From the NCBI GenBank assembly GCA_964250805.1, contig CAXUHG010000001.1:124001-188000 (forward strand): a stretch of DNA of 64,000 nt, written 5' to 3'. The DNA is from JBBQVS01 sp964250805. Lineage in GTDB: Bacteria; Chloroflexota; Ktedonobacteria; Ktedonobacterales; Ktedonobacteraceae. The notes under the pieces are model-generated. The model had not been told where the DNA came from. It searched no databases and was given only the letters and a program-made list of their open reading frames with translations. Both the position numbers and the translations under genes were made by a program. Below, in pieces: positions 49,974 to 58,415 of this stretch; position 1 is the stretch's first letter; each line of letters begins with the position of its first letter.

Positions 49974-50573
49974 ATGCGTAGACGATTTTTAACGCCGTGG
50001 AAAACGCTATTCTTACTACCATTTTCGCTCAAATTCTGGTCCATTATAAGCCTTTTTGTTTTGAGTGTCCTTGTCGTTGCTTGCGGTAGTGCATCGGCAA
50101 GCAGTAACGCAAATCCTGGAGACCCACCTGTTACTGTTACAATTGATTTGAATAACAATAATATCTCACCAACACCGACGTTGCCAGCATATCAATGTGG
50201 GGCTTGGGCAACGCAGTCAACGCCTCCGTTGGGGACAGCAGCGGTTGCGGTGTATGCGAAGTTTGTGCAAAATGTAAAGACAAATCCTAACGACCCAAAC
50301 GATGTCGGGAATCCACAGGGGGTGGCGGGTGCTACAGCGATAGCTACGGTACTGTGGCCCGATGGAACACAGGCACAACTATCTGGCATCACGGGAACGG
50401 ATGGTCTCGTCGCCTTCGCCGTACCAACGGCTGGTAGAGCTGACGCCATCAACAGAATTACGTTTGTAACGGTGCAGTTCGCGAAGGATGGTGTACCACC
50501 ATGCACCGTTGATCAGACGCGAGCCGCCTTTTTCACGATTGTCCCCGCGGGAATAGGAAAGAAACCAAAGTAA
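49974..50573 (+). CDS. Lipoprotein with Ig-like domain, function unknown
   Basis: A 199-residue protein with a long basic N-terminus, a membrane segment and a lipobox (VLVVAC, Cys at about 40). A Ser/Asn/Pro/Thr-rich spacer leads to a beta-rich domain (GVAGATAIATVLWPDGTQ; GTDGLVAFAVPTAG), as in bacterial Ig-like or CARDB-type modules. Family not recognised. It lies after the cupredoxin gene but with its own leader. Confidence 0.75.
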   Translation: MRRRFLTPWKTLFLLPFSLKFWSIISLFVLSVLVVACGSASASSNANPGDPPVTVTIDLNNNNISPTPTLPAYQCGAWATQSTPPLGTAAVAVYAKFVQNVKTNPNDPNDVGNPQGVAGATAIATVLWPDGTQAQLSGITGTDGLVAFAVPTAGRADAINRITFVTVQFAKDGVPPCTVDQTRAAFFTIVPAGIGKKPK

Positions 50574-50601
50574 CGCAAGAGAATGCAGCATGGAGTAACA
50601 G

Positions 50602-50692
50602 ACGGACGCCCACAAGGGGCTACCCTACTATACGACGCTCTTGTAGGCTACACCCACCGTATATAGTAGGGTAGCCCCTCGTGAGCGTCCGT
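50602..50692. repeat. Palindromic repeat family A, copy 3
   Basis: A 91-base palindrome with arms ACGGACGCCCACAAGGGGC. The tip differs from copies 1 and 2 (TGTAGGCTACA replaces the GCGTGC hairpin). Confidence 0.85.
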
Positions 50693-50764
50693 TGATACAT
50701 ATTATGCGGGTACATATTATAACATTATTTTACTAATCTACCATATTGGAAGAGGGAGTTGCAC

Positions 50765-51868
50765 ATGCAAGATATTCGCATCGAACGTTGGGCACATACA
50801 CTTGTACATTATTCTCTGTACATTAAAGCTGGCGATGTTGTTGCCATCAATGCCACTCCAACGGCAACCCCACTTGTAGAGGCCATTTACCGCGAAGTTT
50901 TGCGTGCCGGAGGTCATCCACTTCCTCAGATTTCGCTTGAGAGTCTCGAAGAAATACTGTTACGTGAGGGTAACGACGAACAGATTGCCCTACCTTCACC
51001 AACGCAACAGGCAATTGCAGAGCGCGTCACGGCACAACTCACCATTGCCTCTAGTAACAACACTAAAGCGTTGAGTGGCATTGACCCGACGCGCTCCGCG
51101 CTACGACGTAAAGCCTATCGTAGCGCGTATAGCAAGCGACAGGCACGCGAGCAGGCGGGCGAGTTTCGCTGGAGCATTACACTTTACCCAACACAGAGTT
51201 ACGCGCAAGACGCGAATATGTCGCTGTCTGAGTTCGAGGAGTTTGTTTTCAACGCATGTTTCTTGAATGACCCCGATCCCATCGCCAAATGGCAAGAACT
51301 TTCTGTGCAACAGCAACGCCTCGTCGATTGGCTCAAGGGGCATAAAAAGGTACATATTCTCGGTAATGGCACAGACCTGACGCTTTCAATCGAGGACCGC
51401 ATCTTCATCAATAGCGATGGCAAGCGTAATTTCCCCAGCGGCGAATTTTTCACTGGCCCCGTCGAGAATAGTGCGAACGGCGTCATTCAGTACGAGATAC
51501 CAACAACGTATGATGGACATGCAGTCGAGGGCATACGTCTCGTCTTCAAAGAGGGTAAAGTCATCGAGGCAAGCGCACGACAGGGCAACGAGGTATTGCA
51601 ATCCATGCTCGAACTGGACGAGGGGGCACGCTACCTCGGCGAGTTCGCCTTCGGCAACAATATCCGTATTCAGCGTGGCATCCAGAACATTCTCTTCGAC
51701 GAAAAAATTGGTGGCACTGTCCATCTCGCACTGGGCAACAGCTATCCAGAAACAGGGGGGTTGAATCATTCCGCATTGCACTGGGATATGATTTGTGATC
51801 TTAGGAAGTCGGGCGAAGTATGGATTGATGACACATTGTTCTTGAAGGACGGGAAAATACTGGTTTGA
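50765..51868 (+). CDS. M29-family aminopeptidase (thermophilic metalloprotease)
   Basis: A 367-residue enzyme of peptidase family M29 (AmpS/aminopeptidase T). The catalytic and metal residues expected for the family are visible: Glu in QYEIPTTYDGHAVEG, Glu in YLGEFAFGNN (about residue 294), His in GTVHLALGNSYPETGG, and His plus Asp in SALHWDMICDLR (about 345). It removes N-terminal amino acids from peptides using two cobalt, zinc or magnesium ions. ATG 50765 follows AGAGGGAG; the in-frame TTG at 50759 is too close to that site. Confidence 0.93.
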   Translation: MQDIRIERWAHTLVHYSLYIKAGDVVAINATPTATPLVEAIYREVLRAGGHPLPQISLESLEEILLREGNDEQIALPSPTQQAIAERVTAQLTIASSNNTKALSGIDPTRSALRRKAYRSAYSKRQAREQAGEFRWSITLYPTQSYAQDANMSLSEFEEFVFNACFLNDPDPIAKWQELSVQQQRLVDWLKGHKKVHILGNGTDLTLSIEDRIFINSDGKRNFPSGEFFTGPVENSANGVIQYEIPTTYDGHAVEGIRLVFKEGKVIEASARQGNEVLQSMLELDEGARYLGEFAFGNNIRIQRGIQNILFDEKIGGTVHLALGNSYPETGGLNHSALHWDMICDLRKSGEVWIDDTLFLKDGKILV

Positions 51869-51886
51869 AGGCATGTTAATGTCCAG

Positions 51887-51915
51887 CCAGGGTGCCCGCA
51901 AGGGGAACGCCCTGG
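51887..51915. repeat. Short hairpin related to palindrome family E
   Basis: CCAGGGTGCCCGCAAGGGG with an imperfect complementary half. The core is shared with the arms of the element at 36556-36652. Confidence 0.6.
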
Positions 51916-51924
51916 AATAGAAAT

Positions 51925-51954
51925 TTGCTAATATCTTCTCAGATAGCTTAGAAT
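51925..51954 (+). promoter_or_regulatory. Putative promoter of the MoxR/VWA pair
   Basis: TTGCTA and TAGAAT (5 of 6) with an 18-base spacer, about 70 bases before the TTG start of the MoxR gene. Confidence 0.4.
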
Positions 51955-52021
51955 ATGTGTACAAATAATAACTTCCCTGTGCTACACTGCACTCGTTTTC
52001 ACAATTGGATGGAGGCTCGCG

Positions 52022-52939
52022 TTGGAGCAGGAACAAGCAACAATACCAACATTTTCGTCTATCGAGGATATTCAACGGGCAATGTTTGCCCAGAACTATA
52101 TCGCTGACCGCAGTCTAGCAACCGCCGTCTTTCTTGCCCTCAAGCAACGTAAGCCGCTCCTGTTAGAGGGTGAGCCAGGAGTCGGCAAGACAGAGATTGC
52201 GAAGGTACTCTCTTCCCTTCTACATACAAAACTTATTCGCCTGCAATGCTACGAGGGCATCGACGTGAATACGGCGGTGTATGAATGGAACTACACGCGC
52301 CAGATGCTGCACATTCGCTTGATGGAGTCGGGCGGGGCTAATCGACAGGAGGAGCTGAAAGAGATTTTTGGTCCCGACTTTCTGATGCAACGTCCGTTGT
52401 TACAGGCAATTGATCCCGCGAACGCACTGCCACCTGTATTGTTGATCGACGAGCTAGACCGCAGTGATGAAGAGTTCGAGGCATACTTGCTCGAACTGCT
52501 ATCGGACTTTCAGATTACCATTCCCGAAATTGGCACAATTCGGGCGAAAGAGCCGCCGTTTGTCATTATCACCTCAAACCGCACGCGCGAAATTCATGAT
52601 GCGCTGCGCCGTCGTTGCCTCTACTACTGGATCGACTTTCCCACGCTCGACAAGGAATACTCGATTGTTATGGCACGCATGCCAGGAGTACCGGTACAGC
52701 TTGCACGGCAGGTGTGTACTTTTGTACGTGAGCTACGCACGATTGATCTCTTCAAAGCTCCTGGTGTCGCTGAAACGCTCGACTGGATCAGTTCGCTCCT
52801 GGCACTTGATCAGAGCGAACTCGTCGAGGGACCTGTACGTGACAGCCTCGGTGCCCTGCTCAAATATCAGGATGACGTGTTGCGAGTTGGCGGCAACGAC
52901 CTTAGCAAAACGCTGCAAAAGGCACGAGGAGCGTCCTAA
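52022..52939 (+). CDS. MoxR-family AAA+ ATPase
   Basis: A 305-residue AAA+ protein. Walker A is EGEPGVGKTEIAKVL (about residue 45), Walker B VLLIDELDRSDEEFEA (about 145), and the sensor-1 Asn lies in VIITSNRTREIHDALRRRC, where the Arg residues serve as finger. MoxR ATPases act as chaperones with a VWA partner, here encoded 2 bases downstream. The start is a TTG at 52022, 7 bases after GGAGG; the frame has no earlier start. Closest in layout to the CoxD-type ATPases, but no CO dehydrogenase genes are present. Confidence 0.92.
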   Translation: MEQEQATIPTFSSIEDIQRAMFAQNYIADRSLATAVFLALKQRKPLLLEGEPGVGKTEIAKVLSSLLHTKLIRLQCYEGIDVNTAVYEWNYTRQMLHIRLMESGGANRQEELKEIFGPDFLMQRPLLQAIDPANALPPVLLIDELDRSDEEFEAYLLELLSDFQITIPEIGTIRAKEPPFVIITSNRTREIHDALRRRCLYYWIDFPTLDKEYSIVMARMPGVPVQLARQVCTFVRELRTIDLFKAPGVAETLDWISSLLALDQSELVEGPVRDSLGALLKYQDDVLRVGGNDLSKTLQKARGAS

Positions 52940-52941
52940 GC

Positions 52942-54291
52942 ATGGATAACATATCTCCTCAACCACAAGACGCACAACTCCTGGAGATGCGTCCAATAGA
53001 TATCGAGCGTGGCGAACGCTTGCTCTATCGCTTGACGGAGTTCGGGCGCATTCTATGGGAAGTTGGTATCGGCGTTGGACCGCGCCAGATGCTCGACCTC
53101 GCCGATACGCTCGCCTACATCGACATCAACAATAAAGAGGACTTCTACAATACGCTCAAATGTAGCCTTGTGACCAAGCATGAGCAAGAAACCATCTTCA
53201 ACCAGATGTTCGGCTACTACTGGTTTCTACGCGATAAACAGGGCAAGAAATCAGAGCAGAACGGGGCGGTACGACGCGAAGAGAAACAATTACGCCTTCC
53301 TCCATCTGAACGCAAACGCTTAGCAGAGCATATGAACGCGCTTGAGCAGCGCAAAGAGCTACGCCAGGAGATGCGCCAGACCGAGCGACACCGCGAGCAC
53401 GATCTCGAAAAAGACGAATATGATAACGACGAGGGCGATCCACAGGGAACGGCGTTCAGTGCAGTCGAGCAATTGCGCAAGAAAGATTTCGAGGATTTTA
53501 CGTGGGACGAGGTGCAGGAGGCAAAAAGACTGATGGCGGATATGCGCTGGCAACTTGGCATGCGCCCAACACGCCGCAAAACGCCGTCTCACGCGGGTAC
53601 GTATCCTGACATGCGCCGTATCATTCGTCGTAACCTGAAATACGGGGCTGAATTTGTCGAGTTGACATGGCGCAAAACGAAGCGTAAGCCGCGCCCGTTA
53701 GTGATTGTATGCGATATCAGCGGTTCGATGAGTTTGTACTCACGCCTATTGCTGCACTTCATTCATACCATCTCGAACGGATTGATGAACGTGGAGGCAT
53801 TTGTGTTTGGCACACGCCTCACCCGTATCACGCGCCAACTCAAGAAGCGTGATGTAGATGACGCAGTGCGTGATGTCTCCAAATCTGTACAAGATTGGTC
53901 GGGCGGTACGCGTATCGGCGATGCCTTACACTACTTCAACCACACATGGTCGAAGCGCGTTTTAGGGCGTGGTGCCGTCGTATTAGTTATTAGCGATGGC
54001 TGGGATCGTGGCGATGCTAGCGTCTTACAAGTCGAGATGGATCGTTTGCAGCATAGCTGTCATCGTCTGATCTGGCTGAACCCGTTACTAGGCTCGCCGG
54101 ACTATCGCCCCCTTACCATCGGCATGAAGACAGCACTCCCATTCATCGACAACTTTTTGCCAGCGCACAATCTCGATAGCTTGATAGATCTAGGTAACTT
54201 GCTTAGCACGATTGATGATAGCAGACCGGTACGCAATGGTGCTTCACGCCGTAAAGCAGTAGAGGCGTGGAGTAAACCCAGGAAACTCTAA
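52942..54291 (+). CDS. VWA-domain protein, CoxE-like
   Basis: A 449-residue partner of the MoxR ATPase. The N-terminal half contains a highly charged helical stretch (about residues 100-170, many Arg/Glu). A C-terminal VWA domain has MIDAS motif VIVCDISGSMSLYSR (DxSxS, about 257), the Thr in WSGGTRIGDAL and the late Asp in ISDGWDRGD. CoxE-like proteins work with a MoxR ATPase in metal-centre or complex maturation. The client here is unknown. Confidence 0.92.
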   Translation: MDNISPQPQDAQLLEMRPIDIERGERLLYRLTEFGRILWEVGIGVGPRQMLDLADTLAYIDINNKEDFYNTLKCSLVTKHEQETIFNQMFGYYWFLRDKQGKKSEQNGAVRREEKQLRLPPSERKRLAEHMNALEQRKELRQEMRQTERHREHDLEKDEYDNDEGDPQGTAFSAVEQLRKKDFEDFTWDEVQEAKRLMADMRWQLGMRPTRRKTPSHAGTYPDMRRIIRRNLKYGAEFVELTWRKTKRKPRPLVIVCDISGSMSLYSRLLLHFIHTISNGLMNVEAFVFGTRLTRITRQLKKRDVDDAVRDVSKSVQDWSGGTRIGDALHYFNHTWSKRVLGRGAVVLVISDGWDRGDASVLQVEMDRLQHSCHRLIWLNPLLGSPDYRPLTIGMKTALPFIDNFLPAHNLDSLIDLGNLLSTIDDSRPVRNGASRRKAVEAWSKPRKL

Positions 54292-54470
54292 TCCTTCCAA
54301 CCTCATCTGGACAAAGAATAAGAGACGCAACTTCTTGTAACTTTATACGTCTGTATATGTAGGCATAAAGATTAAACATGCAACACTACGTATACAGAGG
54401 GGTTGGAAGCGAATGTTGTTTCTGTTTGCGTCATCGTGTATATTCATCATCCAGAGAAGGGTAAAGATAT

Positions 54471-55796
54471 ATGTCAAACTACTATAATCCTGATGAGCAG
54501 GGGCAACAGCAGAACCCTCACAAGCCGCAGGAAAAATTGGTATTAGGCGGCTTTCAAGGCTCACAACAACCTGCACAGCGTAAGCCTTATCAATATCAAC
54601 CACCACAGCAACAGCAGCCACAGGGCAATGCACAATATGGGGGACAGCAGGGTAACTACCAGAACAATCAACAGAATTACGCACCCTATCCTTCACAGCA
54701 GAGTCCTGCACGAACACCCTACCAACCTGGACAGCAGGCACGACCTGTCGCACCACAGAGGCTCAAACCTCGCAGAAGGCGGCGTGGTGGCTGTGCAATC
54801 GGCTGTCTCTCAGTCATACTGATTCTGGTTGTAGCAGGCTTCTTCGCCGCTAATGTGTTACAACATGTCTCCGCGTTCAGCTCTGTCGTTTCCACACAGC
54901 AGCCATTCTACAGTACACAGACCGGCTATATGAATACCGGCGACCGCACAAACGTCCTGATTATGGGTTATGGTGGCGGCACTCACGATGGCGCATACCT
55001 GACTGACTCGATGTCTGTTATCAGTCTCATACCATCAAGCCATCATACCTCGCTTGTCGCGGTGCCACGTGACCTGTGGATACAGTACCCACCTAATTCT
55101 GGGCAGTACACAAAGATCAACGCCGTATATGAGACTGCTGCTGGTTATACCAATAAAGACCCCAAGTCCGGTGGCGATGCAACAGCACAGAAGATCGCGC
55201 TTGTTACGGGCTTAGACATAAAGTACTGGGTCACAATTAACTTCCAGGGCTTCCGCAAACTGATCGACTCGATTGGTGGGATTGACGTGTACGTGCCCGA
55301 TTCGTTCAATGCCTGCTACCCTGCAAACGATGATGCGAACGTCAACGCGGCCTGGAAAATAGTACAATTCAACAAGGGCATGCAGCATATGAATGGCGAA
55401 ACTGCTATCGAGTACGCTCGCGCACGTGAGCCGCTTGCTGTATGTAGCACGCAGAATTCCGAAAACCTGGCAGAATTGACCGACTTTGGACGCTCAGCAC
55501 GCCAGCAGATTATCGTCAAAGCGGTACTGACAAAAGTGAAGCAGAGTTCGACATGGCCTCATCTCTATGATGCAATGGATGCATTGAAAAGTGCTATCTT
55601 CACCAATATGTCGCTCGCTGACCTCGGAGAGTTCGCCTTGAAAATGGACCTTAACGACGCCAAAACAGCGCATATTGGTTTGAGCAATCAGAATGTGCTT
55701 GTGGACAACTACGACGGTGGCACCTATAAATTGCTACCAGCCAATGGGAACTGGGCCGCCATTCCCGATTACATAAACAAGCACCTGTACAACTAG
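54471..55796 (+). CDS. LytR-CpsA-Psr (LCP) family wall-polymer ligase
   Basis: A 441-residue protein with a Gln/Pro/Asn-rich cytoplasmic tail (residues 1-95), a basic cluster (KPRRRRRGG), one membrane helix (about 105-125) and an extracellular LCP domain. Key marks are NVLIMGYGGG, TDSMSVISLIPSSHHTSLVAVPRDLW (catalytic Arg region), VTINFQGFRKLIDSIGGIDVYV and ETAIEYARAR. LCP enzymes transfer lipid-linked glycopolymers such as teichoic acid or capsule to peptidoglycan. A downstream palindrome separates it from the pseudokinase-FHA gene in the same direction. Confidence 0.93.
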   Translation: MSNYYNPDEQGQQQNPHKPQEKLVLGGFQGSQQPAQRKPYQYQPPQQQQPQGNAQYGGQQGNYQNNQQNYAPYPSQQSPARTPYQPGQQARPVAPQRLKPRRRRRGGCAIGCLSVILILVVAGFFAANVLQHVSAFSSVVSTQQPFYSTQTGYMNTGDRTNVLIMGYGGGTHDGAYLTDSMSVISLIPSSHHTSLVAVPRDLWIQYPPNSGQYTKINAVYETAAGYTNKDPKSGGDATAQKIALVTGLDIKYWVTINFQGFRKLIDSIGGIDVYVPDSFNACYPANDDANVNAAWKIVQFNKGMQHMNGETAIEYARAREPLAVCSTQNSENLAELTDFGRSARQQIIVKAVLTKVKQSSTWPHLYDAMDALKSAIFTNMSLADLGEFALKMDLNDAKTAHIGLSNQNVLVDNYDGGTYKLLPANGNWAAIPDYINKHLYN

Positions 55797-55803
55797 GCTG
55801 GAA

Positions 55804-55865
55804 GAACATTATGTGTGAGATGTAGACAGACCTTGGAGTCTGTCTACATCTCACACATAATGTTC
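55804..55865. terminator. Perfect 28-bp hairpin after the LCP gene
   Basis: GAACATTATGTGTGAGATG and its complement pair perfectly around a 6-base loop, 8 bases past the LCP stop. There is no T tract, so termination is likely but not certain. Confidence 0.6.
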
Positions 55866-55896
55866 CTCAGAAAAATTAGCGAGAAGGCGTTAAGCT

Positions 55897-57246
55897 ATGT
55901 CACAACGTGACACAAAACTCATCGGTGGTGCATATCGTGTGGGGCAAAAAGTCTCACAGCAGGGGTTGCTCACTATCTATACGGGTTATGACCGCAACAC
56001 AAACGATGTGGTGGGACTCTTCATTCTTGATGTACCACCTGTATTTTCTCCGCTATCTGTACAGCAAGTTCTGCAACCATTGGCACGTCGCCAACAAGTG
56101 CAGTCTCCTCATGTTCTGCGCGTTCATGATTGGGGTATAGACGGTTCCCACGCGTATATCGTGACCGATCCACCACGCGGAACGACACTACAATATATTT
56201 TGAACAACGAAGATATTGACCTACGACGAACACTCGATATAATCCAGCAAATTTTGCAGGGACTCAAAGCGTTGCATGCACAAGGCATCGCGGGCATAGA
56301 CCTGCGCCCACACTTGATCACTATCGACACGATGGGTGTATCAGATCGTATACAGCTTGATGATATCGGGCTACGCATCTTATTGAGTGGTCTTGGTGCA
56401 TTGAGTAGCCGACAAAGTGATGAGTATGGTTCGCTCGATCCTCGCTATGCACCCCCTGAATACATTGTGGGTGGGCAGGTGGGACCGTGGAGCGACATCT
56501 ACCAAGTAGGTCTCTTGCTCTTTGAGATTGTGACGGGACGCCTACCCTTTGTCGGACGCAATCCTGCCGAAACTGGCATTATGCAGACGAACGATCCAGT
56601 GCCAAATATGAATAATCTCAAGCATGATGCTCCTCCAGCCCTGCAAATAATTGTAGATAAAGCACTAGCAAAATCTCCTGCACAACGTTATATAAACGTA
56701 GACATGTTGTTGAACGCGTTAGCAAGCGTACAAGTTCCTGCTACAAGCTTCCGCCCAATGGGAACACCCCCGAAAGTAACGGTGATACCTTCTGGTGCTG
56801 GCACAACAACAGAGATGTCGTCGATACCAGATGATGTAACAGTACGTGTTACTCCTCCAAAAACACCAGACTCAGTGGCACCTAGCTATGGTATTCCCTC
56901 AAAAGATGGTGTCTACGCCTATTTGTGTTTCGAGCAAGATGGGAAAGAGAAAGAGCGTATCGCGATTCCACAGAAGAATGTGGTAGTTGGTAGACTCGAC
57001 CCCAAGCGCGGACTCAGTCCAGATATCGACCTGAGTGCGTTCGATCCGCGCATGACAATTTCACGGCAACACGCACGAATTCGCTTTGAGGAGACCTTCT
57101 TTTATCTCGAAGACCTCAAAAGTCGCAACAAAACGCGTCTCGGAGAGCTTACATTGACGCCGTTACAGCCGGAGTTGTTGCAACACGGCGATTCCGTTCG
57201 CTTTGGCAGCGTCGCCATGACCTTCAAGATTCCGGGAATGCCATAA
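55897..57246 (+). CDS. Pseudokinase-FHA fusion protein
   Basis: A 449-residue cytoplasmic protein. Residues 1-270 form a serine/threonine-kinase-like domain. The fold marks are present: LHAQGIAGIDLRPHLITID in the catalytic-loop position, YAPPEYIVGGQVGPWSDIYQVG for APE and the F helix. But the Gly-rich loop is lost, the VAIK Lys is replaced (VVGLFIL), HRD reads GID, the Mg-binding Asn is Leu, and DFG reads DIG. It is very probably catalytically dead. Residues about 345-445 form an FHA phosphothreonine-binding domain with VVVGRLDP, TISRQHARI and KSRNKTRLG. It lies beside LCP and MurJ genes and may regulate wall synthesis. The ATG at 55897 has only a weak upstream site. Confidence 0.88.
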   Translation: MSQRDTKLIGGAYRVGQKVSQQGLLTIYTGYDRNTNDVVGLFILDVPPVFSPLSVQQVLQPLARRQQVQSPHVLRVHDWGIDGSHAYIVTDPPRGTTLQYILNNEDIDLRRTLDIIQQILQGLKALHAQGIAGIDLRPHLITIDTMGVSDRIQLDDIGLRILLSGLGALSSRQSDEYGSLDPRYAPPEYIVGGQVGPWSDIYQVGLLLFEIVTGRLPFVGRNPAETGIMQTNDPVPNMNNLKHDAPPALQIIVDKALAKSPAQRYINVDMLLNALASVQVPATSFRPMGTPPKVTVIPSGAGTTTEMSSIPDDVTVRVTPPKTPDSVAPSYGIPSKDGVYAYLCFEQDGKEKERIAIPQKNVVVGRLDPKRGLSPDIDLSAFDPRMTISRQHARIRFEETFFYLEDLKSRNKTRLGELTLTPLQPELLQHGDSVRFGSVAMTFKIPGMP

Positions 57247-57266
57247 CATTTGGTATGTCATAATAT

Positions 57267-57342
57267 TTGGTAGGGACCGATTTATCGCGTCCGCATGCGT
57301 GATAAATCACGCTTGCGGACGCGATAAATCGGTCCCTACCAA
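57267..57342. repeat. Palindromic repeat family B, copy 5
   Basis: A 76-base palindrome, tips GGTAGGGACC, arms GATTTATCGCGTCCGC. It lies between the convergent pseudokinase-FHA and homoserine dehydrogenase genes and ends 5 bases from the latter's stop. Confidence 0.85.
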
Positions 57343-57346
57343 TGGG

Positions 57347-58393
57347 TCATTTCGCGGTTCTCGCAATTGCGATGAGGTCTGAGAGCAGCCCTTGTCCCGT
57401 CTCCAAACGTCCTGCTCCCGGTCCAATGATGGTGACAGAGGATAATGTGTCTGTTTGAAGCGTGATAGCATTCATCACACCATCGACGCGAGCAAGAGGA
57501 TCACTCAATGGCAGTTCAACAGGCTCGACGCGTGCCTCAAGCGGTGTATCTCCAAGTTCAGAGGCTACGTGTAGCGACGCGATCAACTTGATACGCGCGT
57601 TATTGTGTACAGCGTGTTGCATCTGCTCTTTTGTAATCGCGGTAATGCCCTGACGTGTTACCTGATCGGGCTTGAGTGAATGTCCAAAGGCAAGAGCGGC
57701 AAGAATAAGCACCTTCGCCACAGCGTCATAGCCCTCGACATCAGCAGTTGGGTCTGCCTCGGCATAGCCCTGTGCCTGCGCCTCTTTCAATACCTCGTCG
57801 TAGGCTCGCCCCTGTGCCATCGCGGTCAATATATAGTTTGTTGTGCCATTGAGAATACCGCGTATAGTGCGCACGCGACTTCCGGCTAATCCTTGTGAAA
57901 TCATGCTAAGAACAGGAGTACCCGCCATCACCGTCGATTCCATACGTAGTTGGACATGATGCTGATGCGCAAGTGCGAGCAGATCAATAGCGGAAAGGGC
58001 AGCAGGTCCCTTGTTAGCAGTGATGACATGCATACCTTTCGTTAAAGCAGCACGAATATGGCTCAGTCCCGGCTCCGCATCGCGCAGATTTGTGTTCGTC
58101 GCCTCGGCAAGCATATCAGCGTGTATTGCCTGTAGCCCTTCGAGTGCATATTCCCAGTGCTGACTGTTTGGGTACTGAATGAGGGGTTGACGAGCGGCAA
58201 CCATTTCTAGCATCATCGGAATGTCGAGGCCGTCTTCTTTATAGATGAAGCCGGAACGAGCGTTCGCAACCCCAACCAATGTCACAGAGAGGTCGAATTG
58301 CTGTTGCAAGAACTCTTTCTTGGTATGCAATAATTCGGCGAGTCCCTGACCAACAACGCCAAAGCCGACAATTGCGAGACGTATGCTTCTCAT
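57347..58393 (-). CDS. hom: Homoserine dehydrogenase
   Basis: A 348-residue enzyme. The NAD(P) site is LAIVGFGVVGQGLAELL at the N-terminus. VITANKGPAAL (about residue 120, catalytic-site Lys), MESTVMAGTPVLSMISQGLAGSRVRTIRGILNGTTNYI (dimer and substrate region) and AEADPTADVEGYDAVAK (about 212) follow. It reduces aspartate semialdehyde to homoserine for Thr and Met synthesis. There is no C-terminal ACT domain (the usual Gram-positive enzyme has about 430 residues), so Thr feedback control is probably absent. It is 22 bases downstream of murJ on the same strand and probably co-transcribed. Confidence 0.94.
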   Translation of the reverse strand: MRSIRLAIVGFGVVGQGLAELLHTKKEFLQQQFDLSVTLVGVANARSGFIYKEDGLDIPMMLEMVAARQPLIQYPNSQHWEYALEGLQAIHADMLAEATNTNLRDAEPGLSHIRAALTKGMHVITANKGPAALSAIDLLALAHQHHVQLRMESTVMAGTPVLSMISQGLAGSRVRTIRGILNGTTNYILTAMAQGRAYDEVLKEAQAQGYAEADPTADVEGYDAVAKVLILAALAFGHSLKPDQVTRQGITAITKEQMQHAVHNNARIKLIASLHVASELGDTPLEARVEPVELPLSDPLARVDGVMNAITLQTDTLSSVTIIGPGAGRLETGQGLLSDLIAIARTAK

Positions 58394-58415
58394 ATTTTTT
58401 ACCCTCGCAGGGCTA

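Noticed and set aside
52022..54291. CO dehydrogenase maturation operon (coxD/coxE)
   Set aside because: No molybdenum hydroxylase subunits or other cox genes occur nearby.
11233..57342. Repeats as a CRISPR array
   Set aside because: The repeats are dispersed palindromes of 29-156 bases, not regularly spaced direct repeats, and no cas gene is present.
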